Source: Sphingomonas baiyangensis
GTDB taxonomy: Bacteria > Pseudomonadota > Alphaproteobacteria > Sphingomonadales > Sphingomonadaceae
Length of the DNA stretch: 64,000 nt
Assembly (NCBI RefSeq): GCF_005144715.1
Contig: NZ_SWKR01000002.1
Coordinates: 868,001-932,000, forward strand
Reading direction: 5' to 3'
Shown here: positions 18,620-27,160 of the stretch, in pieces
How the letters are laid out: every line of letters begins with the position of its first letter
Numbering within the stretch: position 1 is the stretch's first letter
Translations under genes and position numbers: made by a program
The notes under the pieces: model-generated
The model's database searches: none
Told to the model about the DNA's origin: nothing
What the model saw: the letters and a program-made list of their open reading frames with translations, nothing else

Positions 18620-19309
18620 ATGAACGAACATACCGTAAAGGTCTTCGACGACGAACTGGGGCAGCTGCGCGGTCTGATCGCGCAGATGGGCGGGCTTGCC
18701 GAAGCCGCGATCGAAGGGGCGATTCAGGCCCTGGTGCGCCACGATCTCGAAGCCGCCGCCGAGGTGGTGCAGGGCGACAAGCGCATCGACGCGCTCGAGA
18801 GCGAGGTCGAGCGGCTTGCCGTCCAGCTGATCGCGCTGCGCGCGCCGATGGCCGACGATCTGCGCGAGGTGGTGGCCGGCATGAAGATCGCCAACGTCCT
18901 CGAGCGCGTGGGCGACCATGCCAAGAACATCGCCAAGCGCGTGGTCGAGGTCGAGCAAGCCAATCACATCGAGCCCTTGTCGGTGCTGCCTGCGATGGCG
19001 ACCGTCGCCAGCGACATGCTGCATGACGTGCTCGACGCGTTCGCCGCGCGCGATGCCGAGCTTGCCGCCTCGATCGGCGAGCGCGACCGCGCGGTCGACG
19101 ATTTCTACAACTCGCTGTTCCGCGCGCTCGTTACCTTCATGATGGAAAACCCCAAGAGCATCACGCAGGCGACGCATCTGCTGTTTATCGCCAAGAATCT
19201 CGAGCGGATCGGCGACCAGGCGACCAACCTCGCCGAGATGGTCTATTACGCCGCGACGGGCGAACAGCTGGGCGAGCGCGACAGGATGGATACGATCTCG
19301 GGCAAGTAA
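18620..19309 (+). CDS. phoU: Phosphate transport system regulator PhoU
   Basis: PhoU links Pst transporter state to PhoR and keeps the Pho response off when phosphate is plentiful. The 229-residue all-helical protein has two repeats of the PhoU metal-binding pattern, ALESEVERLAVQL... LERVGDHAKNIAKRVVE and AVDDFYNS... LERIGDQATNLAEMV. Spacing to pstB is 22 bases and to phoB 11 bases, consistent with one transcript. Confidence 0.96.
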   Translation: MNEHTVKVFDDELGQLRGLIAQMGGLAEAAIEGAIQALVRHDLEAAAEVVQGDKRIDALESEVERLAVQLIALRAPMADDLREVVAGMKIANVLERVGDHAKNIAKRVVEVEQANHIEPLSVLPAMATVASDMLHDVLDAFAARDAELAASIGERDRAVDDFYNSLFRALVTFMMENPKSITQATHLLFIAKNLERIGDQATNLAEMVYYAATGEQLGERDRMDTISGK

Positions 19310-19320
19310 GGATCGCTACG

Positions 19321-20013
19321 ATGGCGCGGGTACGCATGTTGCTGGTGGAAGACGATGCGGCGCTCGCCGAATTGCTCACCTGGCATTTCAAGCGCGAGGA
19401 TTTCGAGGTCAAGCACACGCCCGATGGCGAGGAAGCGCTGCTGCTGGCCAAGGAGGCGACGCCCGATATCGTGCTGCTCGACTGGATGGTCGAGGGTCTT
19501 TCGGGAATCGAGGTCTGCCGTCGCCTGCGCCGGATGAGCGAGACGGCGAACGTACCGATCATCATGCTCACCGCGCGCGGCGAGGAGGAAGACCGCGTGC
19601 GCGGGCTCGAGACCGGCGCCGACGATTATGTCACCAAGCCCTTCTCGCCGCGCGAACTCGTCGCGCGCGTGGGCGCGGTACTGCGCCGCGTGCGCCCGGC
19701 GCTCGCGGGCGAACAGCTTACCTATGCCGATATCGAGATGGACACGGTAGGCCATAAGGTGCGGCGCGGCGGCGCCGTCGTACCGCTCGGCCCTACCGAA
19801 TTCCGGCTGCTTAAGCATTTCCTCGAACATCCGGGCTGGGTGTTCTCGCGCGAGCGGCTGCTCGATGCGGTATGGGGCCATGACAGCGATATCGAGAGCC
19901 GCACCGTCGACGTGCATATCCGCCGCTTGCGCAAGGCGATCAATCACGGCGACCGACCCGACATCATCCGCACCGTGCGCTCGGCGGGCTACGCGCTCGA
20001 TTCGGGGGGCTGA
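19321..20013 (+). CDS. phoB: Phosphate regulon response regulator PhoB
   Basis: PhoB activates phosphate-starvation genes when phosphorylated by PhoR. The receiver domain (residues 1-120) has VEDDAALAELL and the acceptor Asp in VLLDWMVEG, with Lys in YVTKPFSPRE. The C-terminal OmpR-type winged helix ends in SRTVDVHIRRLRKAI and IIRTVRSAGYALD. The ribosome binding site AAGGATCG precedes the ATG. It is the last gene of the phoR-pstSCAB-phoU-phoB locus. Confidence 0.95.
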   Translation: MARVRMLLVEDDAALAELLTWHFKREDFEVKHTPDGEEALLLAKEATPDIVLLDWMVEGLSGIEVCRRLRRMSETANVPIIMLTARGEEEDRVRGLETGADDYVTKPFSPRELVARVGAVLRRVRPALAGEQLTYADIEMDTVGHKVRRGGAVVPLGPTEFRLLKHFLEHPGWVFSRERLLDAVWGHDSDIESRTVDVHIRRLRKAINHGDRPDIIRTVRSAGYALDSGG

Positions 20014-20134
20014 GCCGCCAGGTGCGGCGACCGGGTACGGATTCGGAGACGAAACGACGGAAAGAATTGGCAGGACGGGCGTTCCCCTAGCCTCAGCACG
20101 CATCAATGCGTGCAGTTTCGAGGAGCGTTTCACG

Positions 20135-20584
20135 ATGAAGTTCATCGCCATGAGCACCGCCCTGCTGCTGAGCAGCGCGGCCTTCGCCCAGACCATGCCT
20201 GCCCCCACAACGCCGCCCGCCGGCCAGATGCAGGGCGATACCACGATGCAGGAAACGCCGACGCCGATGCAGCCGGTGCAGGACGAGCCGGTCGAGCAGA
20301 CCGCGCCCGATCAGTCGATGCAGAGCCAGCCGATGCAGCAGCCGATGCAGAACTCGACCATGCCGATGGCGGGTCAGTCGGGCATGAGCGGCGGCAACAT
20401 GACCGAAGGTGGCTACATGCCCGCGCAACCGCCCATCAGCGGCACGCCGGCAGCCGGCGCCAACGTCCGCTTCGTCCCCGCGCCGCCGCCGTCGCAGGTC
20501 TATCCCGCGCCGGCACCGCTCGCCGAATATCCGGTGTGCAAGCGCGGCCAGACCGACAAGTGCCGCAATCCCGGCGGCGTCTGA
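20135..20584 (+). CDS. Secreted Met/Gln/Pro-rich low-complexity protein
   Basis: This 149-residue protein has a signal peptide (MSTALLLSSAAFA, cleavage near residue 19). The mature part is mostly Met, Gln, Pro and Thr (for example MQSQPMQQPMQ), with no predicted fold. The C-terminus has a short cysteine-bearing tail (VCKRGQTDKCRNPGG). Methionine-rich periplasmic proteins can bind copper or act as oxidant sinks; nothing else here supports that. AGGAG nine bases before the ATG sets the start. A terminator follows directly. Confidence 0.65.
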   Translation: MKFIAMSTALLLSSAAFAQTMPAPTTPPAGQMQGDTTMQETPTPMQPVQDEPVEQTAPDQSMQSQPMQQPMQNSTMPMAGQSGMSGGNMTEGGYMPAQPPISGTPAAGANVRFVPAPPPSQVYPAPAPLAEYPVCKRGQTDKCRNPGGV

Positions 20585-20605
20585 TCGTCTGACCCCATAA
20601 TGCTG

Positions 20606-20643
20606 AAAAAGGGGCGTGGCAGCGATGCCGCGCCCCTTCTTTC
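20606..20643 (+). terminator. Rho-independent terminator
   Basis: A 10-base-pair stem GGGGCGTGGC / GCCGCGCCCC (one G-T pair) closes the loop AGCGAT at 20621-20626. It is flanked by AAAAA on the left and TTCTTTC on the right. It ends the gene at 20135-20584 and separates it from the downstream dehydrogenase. Confidence 0.8.
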
Positions 20644-20697
20644 GTATCCGAAAGCTTTGCCCTAGGCACCATGCATAGGATGTTTGGGGAGGCCGAA

Positions 20698-21594
20698 TTG
20701 GCGATACGTTTCGATGGAAGGACCGCGATCGTCACCGGCGCGGGCGGCGGGCTGGGCCGGGCCTATGCGCTCGAATTGGCGCGGCGCGGCGCCAATGTGG
20801 TGGTCAATGATCTGGGCGGCGCGCGCGACGGTGCGGGTACGTCGGACACCGCGCAGCGCGTGGTCCACGAGATCGTGGCCGAAGGCGGAAGCGCGATCGC
20901 CAACGGTGGCAGCGTGACCGACGCTGCCGCGATGGAGGCGATGGTCGCCGAGGCGCGCGAACGCTTCGGGCGGGTCGACATCCTCATCAACAATGCTGGC
21001 GTGCTGCGCGACAAGAGCTTCGCCAAGATGAGCCACGAGGATTTCGCGTTCGTGGTGCAGGTGCATCTGATCGGATCGGCGATCTGCACCTCGGCGGTGT
21101 GGGAGGCGATGCGCGACCAGCGATACGGCCGCATCCTGATGACGGCATCGTCGACGGGCCTGTACGGCAATTTCGGCCAGGCGAATTACGGCGCCGCCAA
21201 GCTCGGACTCGCCGGCTTGGCGCGAACGCTGCATCTCGAGGGCGCTAAATATAACGTGCGCGTCAACACCATCGCCCCGACCGCAGGCACGCGCATGACC
21301 GAGGATATCTTCCCCGAGGCCGCCTATGCGCTGTTCACGCCCGAAAGCGTGGCCCCGGCGGCGCTCTATCTCGTCAGCGAGGATGCGCCGAGCAACGTGA
21401 TCGTCGGGGCGGGCGCCGGCGTGTTCCAGGCAACGAACATCACGCTGACCGACGGCGTGCGCCTGACCGGCGACGACCTCAGCCCGGAGGGCGTCGCCGC
21501 GAACTGGGCCGCGATCATCGACCGGGCGGGCGAGATCGTGCCGCAATCGGGCAGCGAACAGGCGCAGGCGATCTTCCGCAAGCTGCAAGGTTGA
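20698..21594 (+). CDS. Short-chain dehydrogenase, MFE-2/3-hydroxyacyl-CoA dehydrogenase-like
   Basis: The fold is a classical SDR: GAGGGLGRAYALEL nucleotide-binding motif, NNAG, and a catalytic Ser-Tyr-Lys set (SSTGLYGNFGQANYGAAK). The segment VVVNDLGGARDGAG is characteristic of the dehydrogenase part of peroxisomal multifunctional enzyme 2, so oxidation of 3-hydroxyacyl-CoA or a steroid-type alcohol is likely. The C-terminal 60 residues extend beyond a minimal SDR. The start is a TTG at 20698 with GGGGAGG five bases upstream. An ATG at 20671 would add nine residues but has no good ribosome binding site. Confidence 0.85.
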   Translation: MAIRFDGRTAIVTGAGGGLGRAYALELARRGANVVVNDLGGARDGAGTSDTAQRVVHEIVAEGGSAIANGGSVTDAAAMEAMVAEARERFGRVDILINNAGVLRDKSFAKMSHEDFAFVVQVHLIGSAICTSAVWEAMRDQRYGRILMTASSTGLYGNFGQANYGAAKLGLAGLARTLHLEGAKYNVRVNTIAPTAGTRMTEDIFPEAAYALFTPESVAPAALYLVSEDAPSNVIVGAGAGVFQATNITLTDGVRLTGDDLSPEGVAANWAAIIDRAGEIVPQSGSEQAQAIFRKLQG

Positions 21595-21605
21595 GCGCCT
21601 AAGCC

Positions 21606-21623
21606 GTATTGCATGAGCAATAC
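21606..21623. promoter_or_regulatory. Palindrome GTATTGC-ATGA-GCAATAC upstream of the DUF2157-like gene
   Basis: Two perfect 7-base arms with a 4-base spacer lie 38-55 bases before the ATG of the membrane-protein gene at 21661. The low GC of the arms stands out in this DNA. It could be a repressor site or, less likely, a weak hairpin ending the upstream dehydrogenase transcript, since no T run follows. Confidence 0.4.
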
Positions 21624-21660
21624 ACTGGTGTCATACTTCCCCAATACAGGGAGGTGACCG

Positions 21661-22686
21661 ATGTATAGCGAAAGCGATCTGAACGGCGCGGTCGAGGCCG
21701 GCATCCTGCCGCGCAAAACCGCCGATGCGTTGCGCAACCATGTCGCGGCGCAGCGCCGCACGCCCGCCGTCGACGAAGAGCATTTTCGCCTTCTCACGGG
21801 CTTCAACGATATTTTCGTGGCAGTCGCGCTGGCGCTGCTGCTGGCCGCGATCAGCCAGATCGGGGCGGCAATCACGCCCGCCGCGGGCGGTCTCGGCGTG
21901 GCAGTGGCGGCGTGGTTTCTCGCTGAATATTCCACGCGGCGCCGGCGCATGGCGCTGCCGAGCATCCTGCTGATGCTCGCTTTTGTCGGCGGCGTCATCG
22001 CAACGCCTGTGGCCGCGCTGGCTGCCGCCAACCCCATGCTGCCCGATCGCATTGACGCGCTCGTCATGGGGGCGATCGCACTGGGCGGGGCTGCCGCTGC
22101 ATGGGCGCATTGGCGGCGCTTCATGGTGCCGATCACCGTTGCCGCAGGCGCGCTGGCGATCGTCGGCACCGCAATTGCGCTGCTGGTAGCCGCATTTCCC
22201 GGAATCGGCGACATGGCGTTTCCGTTCGTACTCCTGGGCGGCCTCGGCGTGTTCGCGCTCGCAATGCGCTGGGACATGAGCGACACCGCGCGGCAGACTC
22301 GGCGCAGCGACGTGGCGTTCTGGCTGCACCTAGCCGCCGCGCCGCTCATCGCGCATCCGATATTCCAGATGCTCGGCGTGCTCGACGGCACGATCGGCGT
22401 GCCGGTAGCAGTGCTTGTACTGGGCCTCTACGTCGCCTTCGGCCTCGTCGCGCTGGCGATCGATCGGCGCGCGCTGCTCGTATCGAGCCTCGCCTATGTC
22501 CTCTATGCACTCTATGCGATGTTCGTCGCCGTCGGCGCGGTCGAGCTCGGCGCGGCGTTCACCGGGCTGCTCATCGGATCGGCGCTGCTTACGGTGTCGG
22601 CCTTCTGGCAACCGATGCGGCAGCGCGTGGTAGCAATGCTTGGCAGCCTCGGGCGGCGCCTGCCGCCGGTCGCCGCTACGGCCTAG
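21661..22686 (+). CDS. DUF2157-like multi-spanning membrane protein
   Basis: This 341-residue protein has a soluble N-terminal segment (residues 1-45, with the helix SDLNGAVEAGILPRKTADAL). About ten hydrophobic helices follow, and the tail is short and basic. This layout is that of DUF2157-type membrane proteins, whose function is unknown. GGGAGGTGA gives a strong ribosome binding site seven bases before the ATG. It is convergent with and overlaps by four bases the DUF2794 gene. Confidence 0.75.
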   Translation: MYSESDLNGAVEAGILPRKTADALRNHVAAQRRTPAVDEEHFRLLTGFNDIFVAVALALLLAAISQIGAAITPAAGGLGVAVAAWFLAEYSTRRRRMALPSILLMLAFVGGVIATPVAALAAANPMLPDRIDALVMGAIALGGAAAAWAHWRRFMVPITVAAGALAIVGTAIALLVAAFPGIGDMAFPFVLLGGLGVFALAMRWDMSDTARQTRRSDVAFWLHLAAAPLIAHPIFQMLGVLDGTIGVPVAVLVLGLYVAFGLVALAIDRRALLVSSLAYVLYALYAMFVAVGAVELGAAFTGLLIGSALLTVSAFWQPMRQRVVAMLGSLGRRLPPVAATA

Positions 22687-23030
22687 TCGGCGATCAACTT
22701 CATCAGCCGGCGCTCGATGGGTGCGAGGACCGGGGGAAGGTCATGGCCGCGGCGCAGCACATGGCCGCCCTCGCCCACCAGCGCCCACATGCCCTGCCGG
22801 TTGCGCAGCGCGGGGCGCTTCTCGATACGATATTCGGGATGCTCGGCGGCGCGACGAAAGGCAGCGAATACCGCCGCGTCGCGCCCCAACTGCATCGCAT
22901 AATCGCGCCAATGCCCTGCGGCGACCATCCGACCGTAGAGGTCAAGAATGCGCATGAGTTCCTCGCGCTCGAACCCTACCTGCGACGGCGCGCCGGTGCC
23001 GCCACGCAACGGAATGACGATACCGCTCAC
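22683..23030 (-). CDS. DUF2794 family protein
   Basis: This is a 115-residue protein of the DUF2794 family, recognised by FEREELMRILDLYGRMVAAG, WRDYAMQLGRDAAVF and the following EYRIEKRP. The family is found in alphaproteobacteria and has no known function. The start is a GTG at 23030 that overlaps the cysE stop (GTGA), so it is translated with cysE. No membrane or signal segment is present. Confidence 0.85.
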   Translation of the reverse strand: MSGIVIPLRGGTGAPSQVGFEREELMRILDLYGRMVAAGHWRDYAMQLGRDAAVFAAFRRAAEHPEYRIEKRPALRNRQGMWALVGEGGHVLRRGHDLPPVLAPIERRLMKLIAD

Positions 23031-23704
23031 GCGCGATCGCGGCGCTCGGCTTCTTCGGCCATCAGCGCATCGAGCCGTCCGCGCAGCGTCTCGAGCTCGC
23101 AGCGCAGCAGCTCGATCTTCTGCGTCGCGGGGTCGAACTGCTGCGCACAGGGCGTGCCATAGGGCACGAACGCGCGCTGATACGTCTCGGCCTCGACGGG
23201 AACGGGCTTGGCGGGAATGCCTACCACCGTCGCCCCTTCGGGCACGTCCTTCGTGACCACGGCATTGGCACCGACACGCGCACGCGCGCCCAGCGTGATT
23301 GGCCCGAGCACCTGCGCGCCCGATCCGACGATGGCCCCATCGGCCAGCGTCGGATGGCGCTTGCCCGCGACGCCGTTGTCGGGGCTGGTGCCGCCCAGCG
23401 TCACGCACTGATAGATCGTCACATCGTCGCCGATCACCGCCGTCTCGCCGATGACGGTGAAACCATGATCGATGAAGAAATTGCGGCCGATCGTGGCGCC
23501 CGGATGGATGTCGATCGCGGTCATCCAGCGCGACCAGTGATTGACCAGCCGCGCGAGGAAGAACAGGCGCCAGCCGAAAAGCCGGTGCGCGATGCGGTGG
23601 TAGAAAAGCGCCCAGACGCCCGGATACAGCAGGATCTCTGCGCGCGAGCGAGGTGCCGGATCGCGCGCGCGAATCGAATCGAGATAGGCCAAAAGACCGT
23701 TCAT
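23027..23704 (-). CDS. cysE: Serine O-acetyltransferase
   Basis: The enzyme makes O-acetylserine from serine and acetyl-CoA, the committed step of cysteine synthesis. The 225-residue chain is of the short (EpsC-like) type. The hexapeptide-repeat helix has HPGATIGRNFFIDHG, TVIGETAVIGDDVTIYQ and VTLGGT, with the catalytic His in the first block. The last 45 residues form a charged tail with helical character. AGGGAG lies before the ATG at 23704. It is divergent from a TauE/SafE exporter, also possibly linked to sulfur. Confidence 0.93.
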   Translation of the reverse strand: MNGLLAYLDSIRARDPAPRSRAEILLYPGVWALFYHRIAHRLFGWRLFFLARLVNHWSRWMTAIDIHPGATIGRNFFIDHGFTVIGETAVIGDDVTIYQCVTLGGTSPDNGVAGKRHPTLADGAIVGSGAQVLGPITLGARARVGANAVVTKDVPEGATVVGIPAKPVPVEAETYQRAFVPYGTPCAQQFDPATQKIELLRCELETLRGRLDALMAEEAERRDRA

Positions 23705-23858
23705 GGTGGCGCTCCCTGGCCGCTGGCAGCAATCTAGGTAGCTGAACAGCCGATTTCCAGCACTGCGCGACCATCGCTTCGCATCGCGAAAGCCGATGTA
23801 TCTTGTAGGATTTGCTACGATCGCGCAGACCGGCGCACCGATCGCCGGAAGGACGAGC

Positions 23859-24623
23859 ATGCTGCCCTTCGAGTTCTCCGACTTGTTGCCCTATATCGCC
23901 GTGGGGCTCGCCGCGCAGATCGTTGACGGCGCGCTGGGCATGGCGTTCGGTGTCATATCGAGCACGCTGCTCGTCAGCGTGCTCGGCGTGCCGCCCGCTA
24001 CGGCATCGGCGGGCGTGCATCTTGTCGAGTGCTTCACCACCGGTGTTTCGGGCATCAGCCATGCGCTGCACCGGAACATCAACTGGCGGCTGTTCTTCCG
24101 GCTGCTGATACCCGGCGTGTTCGGCGGCGTGACGGGTGCCTATCTGCTCACATCGCTCGATGCCGACGTGACGCGCCCGTTCGTGATGACCTATCTGGCC
24201 GCCATCGGCATTTATCTGCTGGTACGCGGCCTGCGCTTTCCGCCCAAACGCGATCGCGAGCCCAAGGTGATCGAGCCCCTGGGGCTTGCCGGCGGCTTTC
24301 TCGATGCCGCAGGCGGCGGCGGCTGGGGGCCGGTGGTGACGTCGAACCTGCTGATCCAGGGCGCGCAGCCGCGCACGACGATCGGCACGGTCAACTCGGT
24401 CGAGTTCTTCCTCACCGTCTCGATATCGATCACCTTCCTGCTGTCGCTCGGCTTTGCCGCCTTTTCCGAGGCGGTGGTCGGCCTGCTGATCGGCGGCGTG
24501 ATCGCCGCACCCTTCGGCGCGCTCGTCGCCAAGCGCGTGCCGACGCGCGCGCTGCTGGTCATGGTCGGTATCGTGCTGACCGCCACCAGCAGCTTCGCGG
24601 TGTATCAGGCGCTGACGCGTTAG
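23859..24623 (+). CDS. TauE/SafE (TSUP) family membrane exporter
   Basis: This is a 254-residue membrane protein with about eight helices and the internal duplication typical of the TSUP family. The two halves carry DGALGMAFGVISSTLL and FLDAAGGGGWGPVVTSNLL. Members move sulfite, sulfonates, thiosulfate or small organic anions. The position opposite cysE suggests a sulfur anion, but this is inference. ATG 23859 is preceded by GGAAGGA; longer in-frame starts are less likely. Confidence 0.85.
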   Translation: MLPFEFSDLLPYIAVGLAAQIVDGALGMAFGVISSTLLVSVLGVPPATASAGVHLVECFTTGVSGISHALHRNINWRLFFRLLIPGVFGGVTGAYLLTSLDADVTRPFVMTYLAAIGIYLLVRGLRFPPKRDREPKVIEPLGLAGGFLDAAGGGGWGPVVTSNLLIQGAQPRTTIGTVNSVEFFLTVSISITFLLSLGFAAFSEAVVGLLIGGVIAAPFGALVAKRVPTRALLVMVGIVLTATSSFAVYQALTR

Positions 24624-24671
24624 CCGTGCGGGCGCTGGAAATCGGTCGCACAACGGCGTAGCAGCGCGTTG

Positions 24672-25580
24672 ATGGCGGTCTATCTTCCTACGCTCAAACA
24701 GCTGCAATATCTGGTTGCACTGCACGAGGCAGGGCATTTCGGCCGTGCCGCCGAAGCGTCACACGTCACCCAATCGACGCTGTCGGCGGGTCTGCGCGAG
24801 CTCGAGACGCTGATCGGCGTCACGCTTGTCGAGCGCACGCGCCGCGTCGTGCGCTTCACCCCGCTCGGCGAACGGATCGTGGCCAAGGCGCGCCGCGTGC
24901 TGCGCGAGGCCGACGAGCTCGGCGATATCGCACGCTCGGCCGGGCGGCCGTTGACGGGCGAACTGCGCATGAGCGTTATCCCCACGATCGCGCCCTTCCT
25001 GCTGCCGCGCGTGCTGCCTGCGTTGCGCAGCGCCTATCCCGACCTCAAGCTCTTCCTGCGCGAGGAACCGAGCGGGCAGGCCTGCGAGGGATTGAACCAC
25101 GGACGGACCGATTGCGTGCTGCTCGCGCTGCCCTGGGCGTGCGGCGACGTCGAGGCCGAGATCCTGTTCGGCGACCGGCTGCTCGTCGCCTTCCCGCGCG
25201 ATCAGGCGCTGCCGGGTCATGGTCCGGTGATGGCCGAGGATATCGACGAGACGCGGCTGCTGCTGCTCGAGGACGGACATTGCCTCAAGGATCACGCGCT
25301 GGCACTCTGCACGCAGCCCGAACTGCGCGGCCACGCGGCGATGCTCGGCACGTCGCTCCACACGATCGTGCAGATGGTCGAGAACGGGCTGGGCGGCACG
25401 ATGCTGCCGCAGATGGCGATCGACGCCGGCATTCTCGAAGGCACGCAGATCGTCGCGCGCCCGGTCGAGGCCGATCGCGCGTACCGCCGCGTGGCGTTGA
25501 TATGGCGGCGCGCAAGTCCCCGCGAGCGCGATTTCCGGTTGCTGGCCGACCTGCTGCGATCGCAGGCGCCCGCCAATTGA
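24672..25580 (+). CDS. oxyR: Hydrogen-peroxide-sensing regulator OxyR
   Basis: This is a LysR-type regulator of 302 residues. The N-terminal HTH is HFGRAAEASHVTQSTLSAGL. The sensor region contains LLEDGHCLKDHALALC with Cys204 and Cys213 nine residues apart, exactly the spacing of the redox cysteine pair Cys199/Cys208 in E. coli OxyR. It should therefore form the regulatory disulfide on peroxide exposure. No catalase or peroxiredoxin gene is next to it, so its targets lie elsewhere. An in-frame TTG three bases upstream is not used. Confidence 0.93.
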   Translation: MAVYLPTLKQLQYLVALHEAGHFGRAAEASHVTQSTLSAGLRELETLIGVTLVERTRRVVRFTPLGERIVAKARRVLREADELGDIARSAGRPLTGELRMSVIPTIAPFLLPRVLPALRSAYPDLKLFLREEPSGQACEGLNHGRTDCVLLALPWACGDVEAEILFGDRLLVAFPRDQALPGHGPVMAEDIDETRLLLLEDGHCLKDHALALCTQPELRGHAAMLGTSLHTIVQMVENGLGGTMLPQMAIDAGILEGTQIVARPVEADRAYRRVALIWRRASPRERDFRLLADLLRSQAPAN

Positions 25581-25732
25581 ACCGCGTTACAAGAGGCGAC
25601 CAAACGGCATCGTCGGCGACGCACTACAGCTTTTAGACCGGGTACGAAACCAATCGCCCTGTTCAGGCGTATGTCAGGCGATGTCGTCTAGATCAGCGCG
25701 ACATTCCCAATTCATTTCGATCGGAGAAACCA

Positions 25733-26371
25733 ATGCTTCGTATCCACGCTATTGCCGCCGCTGCGCTGGCGGCCACGTCGTCCATCGCCATCGCGCAGAC
25801 CACACCCGCAGCTGCCCCGACCGCCATGCCGCAGACCATGGACCACTCGCAGCATAACATGACGGGTGCGACGGCGACGACGCAGACGGCGACCACGACG
25901 CCCGCCACGTCGACCTCGACCAACACGATCGTTGAGACCGCCGTCGCCACTCCCAGCCTCTCGACGCTGGTCACCGCAGTCCAGGCGGCCGACCTTGCCG
26001 ACACGCTCTCGGGCCCGGGTCCCTTCACAGTGTTCGCCCCGGAGAACGAGGCTTTCACGCGGCTCGCGCCGGGCACGCTCGACACGCTGCTGAAGCCCGA
26101 GAACAAGGCGACGCTCGCCAAGGTGCTCACCTACCATGTCGTGCCCGGCAAGGTGACGCTCGAGCAGCTCAAGGCGCAGATCGCCGCCGGTAACGGCACC
26201 GCGACGCTCACCACCGTCGAGGGCAGCCCGCTGACCGTGGCCGAGGAAGGTGCCGCGATCGTGCTGACCGATACGAGCGGCAACAAGAGCTATGTGGCCA
26301 AGCCCGACCTCGAGCAGTCGAACGGCGTCGTGCATGTGGTCAATGGCGTGGTCGTGCCCAAGCTGACCTGA
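25733..26371 (+). CDS. Secreted fasciclin (FAS1) domain protein
   Basis: This 212-residue protein has a signal peptide (cleavage after AIAQ near residue 22) and a Thr/Ala-rich linker to about residue 65. One FAS1 domain follows, with the H1 box GPFTVFAPENEAF, YHVV, and the H2 box NGVVHVVNGVVVP. FAS1 domains mediate adhesion or polymer binding at the cell surface. CGGAG precedes the ATG. It stands alone, with a terminator hairpin after it. Confidence 0.9.
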   Translation: MLRIHAIAAAALAATSSIAIAQTTPAAAPTAMPQTMDHSQHNMTGATATTQTATTTPATSTSTNTIVETAVATPSLSTLVTAVQAADLADTLSGPGPFTVFAPENEAFTRLAPGTLDTLLKPENKATLAKVLTYHVVPGKVTLEQLKAQIAAGNGTATLTTVEGSPLTVAEEGAAIVLTDTSGNKSYVAKPDLEQSNGVVHVVNGVVVPKLT

Positions 26372-26409
26372 ACCGGGTCGAAGTTCGCGTAAGCGTAAGC
26401 GTATCGATG

Positions 26410-26445
26410 GCGCCGTCGGGGCAACCCGGCGGCGCTGTTGCATTA
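26410..26445. terminator. Hairpin between convergent fasciclin and moaE genes
   Basis: GCGCCGTCGGG pairs with CCCGGCGGCGC over 11 positions (one G-T) around the tetraloop GCAA. It is followed by TGTTGCATT, a weak T run on the plus strand. The very stable GNRA-closed stem and its position 38 bases after the fasciclin stop fit a terminator. Confidence 0.6.
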
Positions 26446-26456
26446 GCACCGTGCGA

Positions 26457-26906
26457 TCAGGCTCGGCCGTCGCTCCATTTCGCGGCGGCTGCATCGTCGC
26501 CCGCACGCGCCTCGACCCAGCGGGCACCCGCAGCGTGCTCCTCACGCTTCCAGAACGGCGCCTCGGTCTTGAGCAGATCGATGCACTGCGCCGTCGCCGC
26601 CAGCGCATCGTGGCGATGCGGCGCAGCCGCCGCCACCATTACGATGCGCTCGCCCGGCAGCATGGTGCCGACACGGTGGTGTATGGCGATCGCCGACAGC
26701 CCGAACCGGCGCGTGGCATCGGCAGCGATGTGGTGCAGCGCGGCCTTGGTCATCGCCGGATAATGTTCGAGCGTGAGCGCGCGCACGCCGTCGTCGGTGC
26801 GCACGATGCCGACGAAGGTCGCTACCGCGCCTGCGCCGTTTCCCTCGACCAGCGCGTGGACTGCCGCAACGTCGATTGCTGCAGTATTAACGCTAATGTC
26901 GATCAT
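26457..26906 (-). CDS. moaE: Molybdopterin synthase catalytic subunit MoaE
   Basis: MoaE with MoaD inserts two sulfurs into precursor Z to form molybdopterin. The 149-residue chain has TFVGIVRTDD, LEHYPAM and the C-terminal APFWKREEH block with active-site lysine(s). Its start overlaps the moaD stop (ATGA). The last 25 residues are Ala-rich and vary within the family. Confidence 0.95.
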   Translation of the reverse strand: MIDISVNTAAIDVAAVHALVEGNGAGAVATFVGIVRTDDGVRALTLEHYPAMTKAALHHIAADATRRFGLSAIAIHHRVGTMLPGERIVMVAAAAPHRHDALAATAQCIDLLKTEAPFWKREEHAAGARWVEARAGDDAAAAKWSDGRA

Positions 26907-27160
26907 CCGCCCGTCACCGGCGGGAAGATCGCAACCTCGCTGGCCCCCGATATGGTTGCTTCGAGCGGGCGGAACTGCTGGTCGACCGCCGCGCGCAGCC
27001 GTTCGGGCTCGCCGAACGCGGCGGCATGGCCGGGGCTGCGCTGAGCGAGCCATCCGATGAGCTGCGCGACCGTGCCGATGTCATCTGGCGGCGTCAGTCG
27101 TTCCTCGGCAAGTCCCACGCGCTCGCGTACCCAGGCAAAATAGAGGATCGTCAGCGCCAT
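26903..27160 (-). CDS. moaD: Molybdopterin synthase sulfur carrier subunit MoaD
   Basis: This 85-residue ubiquitin-like protein ends in VTGG; the C-terminal Gly-Gly is the site of thiocarboxylation. It begins MALTILYFAWVRERVG, typical of MoaD. It overlaps pgsA by one base and moaE by four, giving the order pgsA-moaD-moaE in one transcript. Confidence 0.94.
   Translation of the reverse strand: MALTILYFAWVRERVGLAEERLTPPDDIGTVAQLIGWLAQRSPGHAAAFGEPERLRAAVDQQFRPLEATISGASEVAIFPPVTGG

Noticed and set aside
22683-24737. 684-residue open frame on the minus strand joining DUF2794 with upstream sequence
   Set aside because: Only its last 115 residues are DUF2794. The rest lies antisense to the TSUP gene or out of frame with cysE, and a GTG start coupled to cysE explains the gene better.
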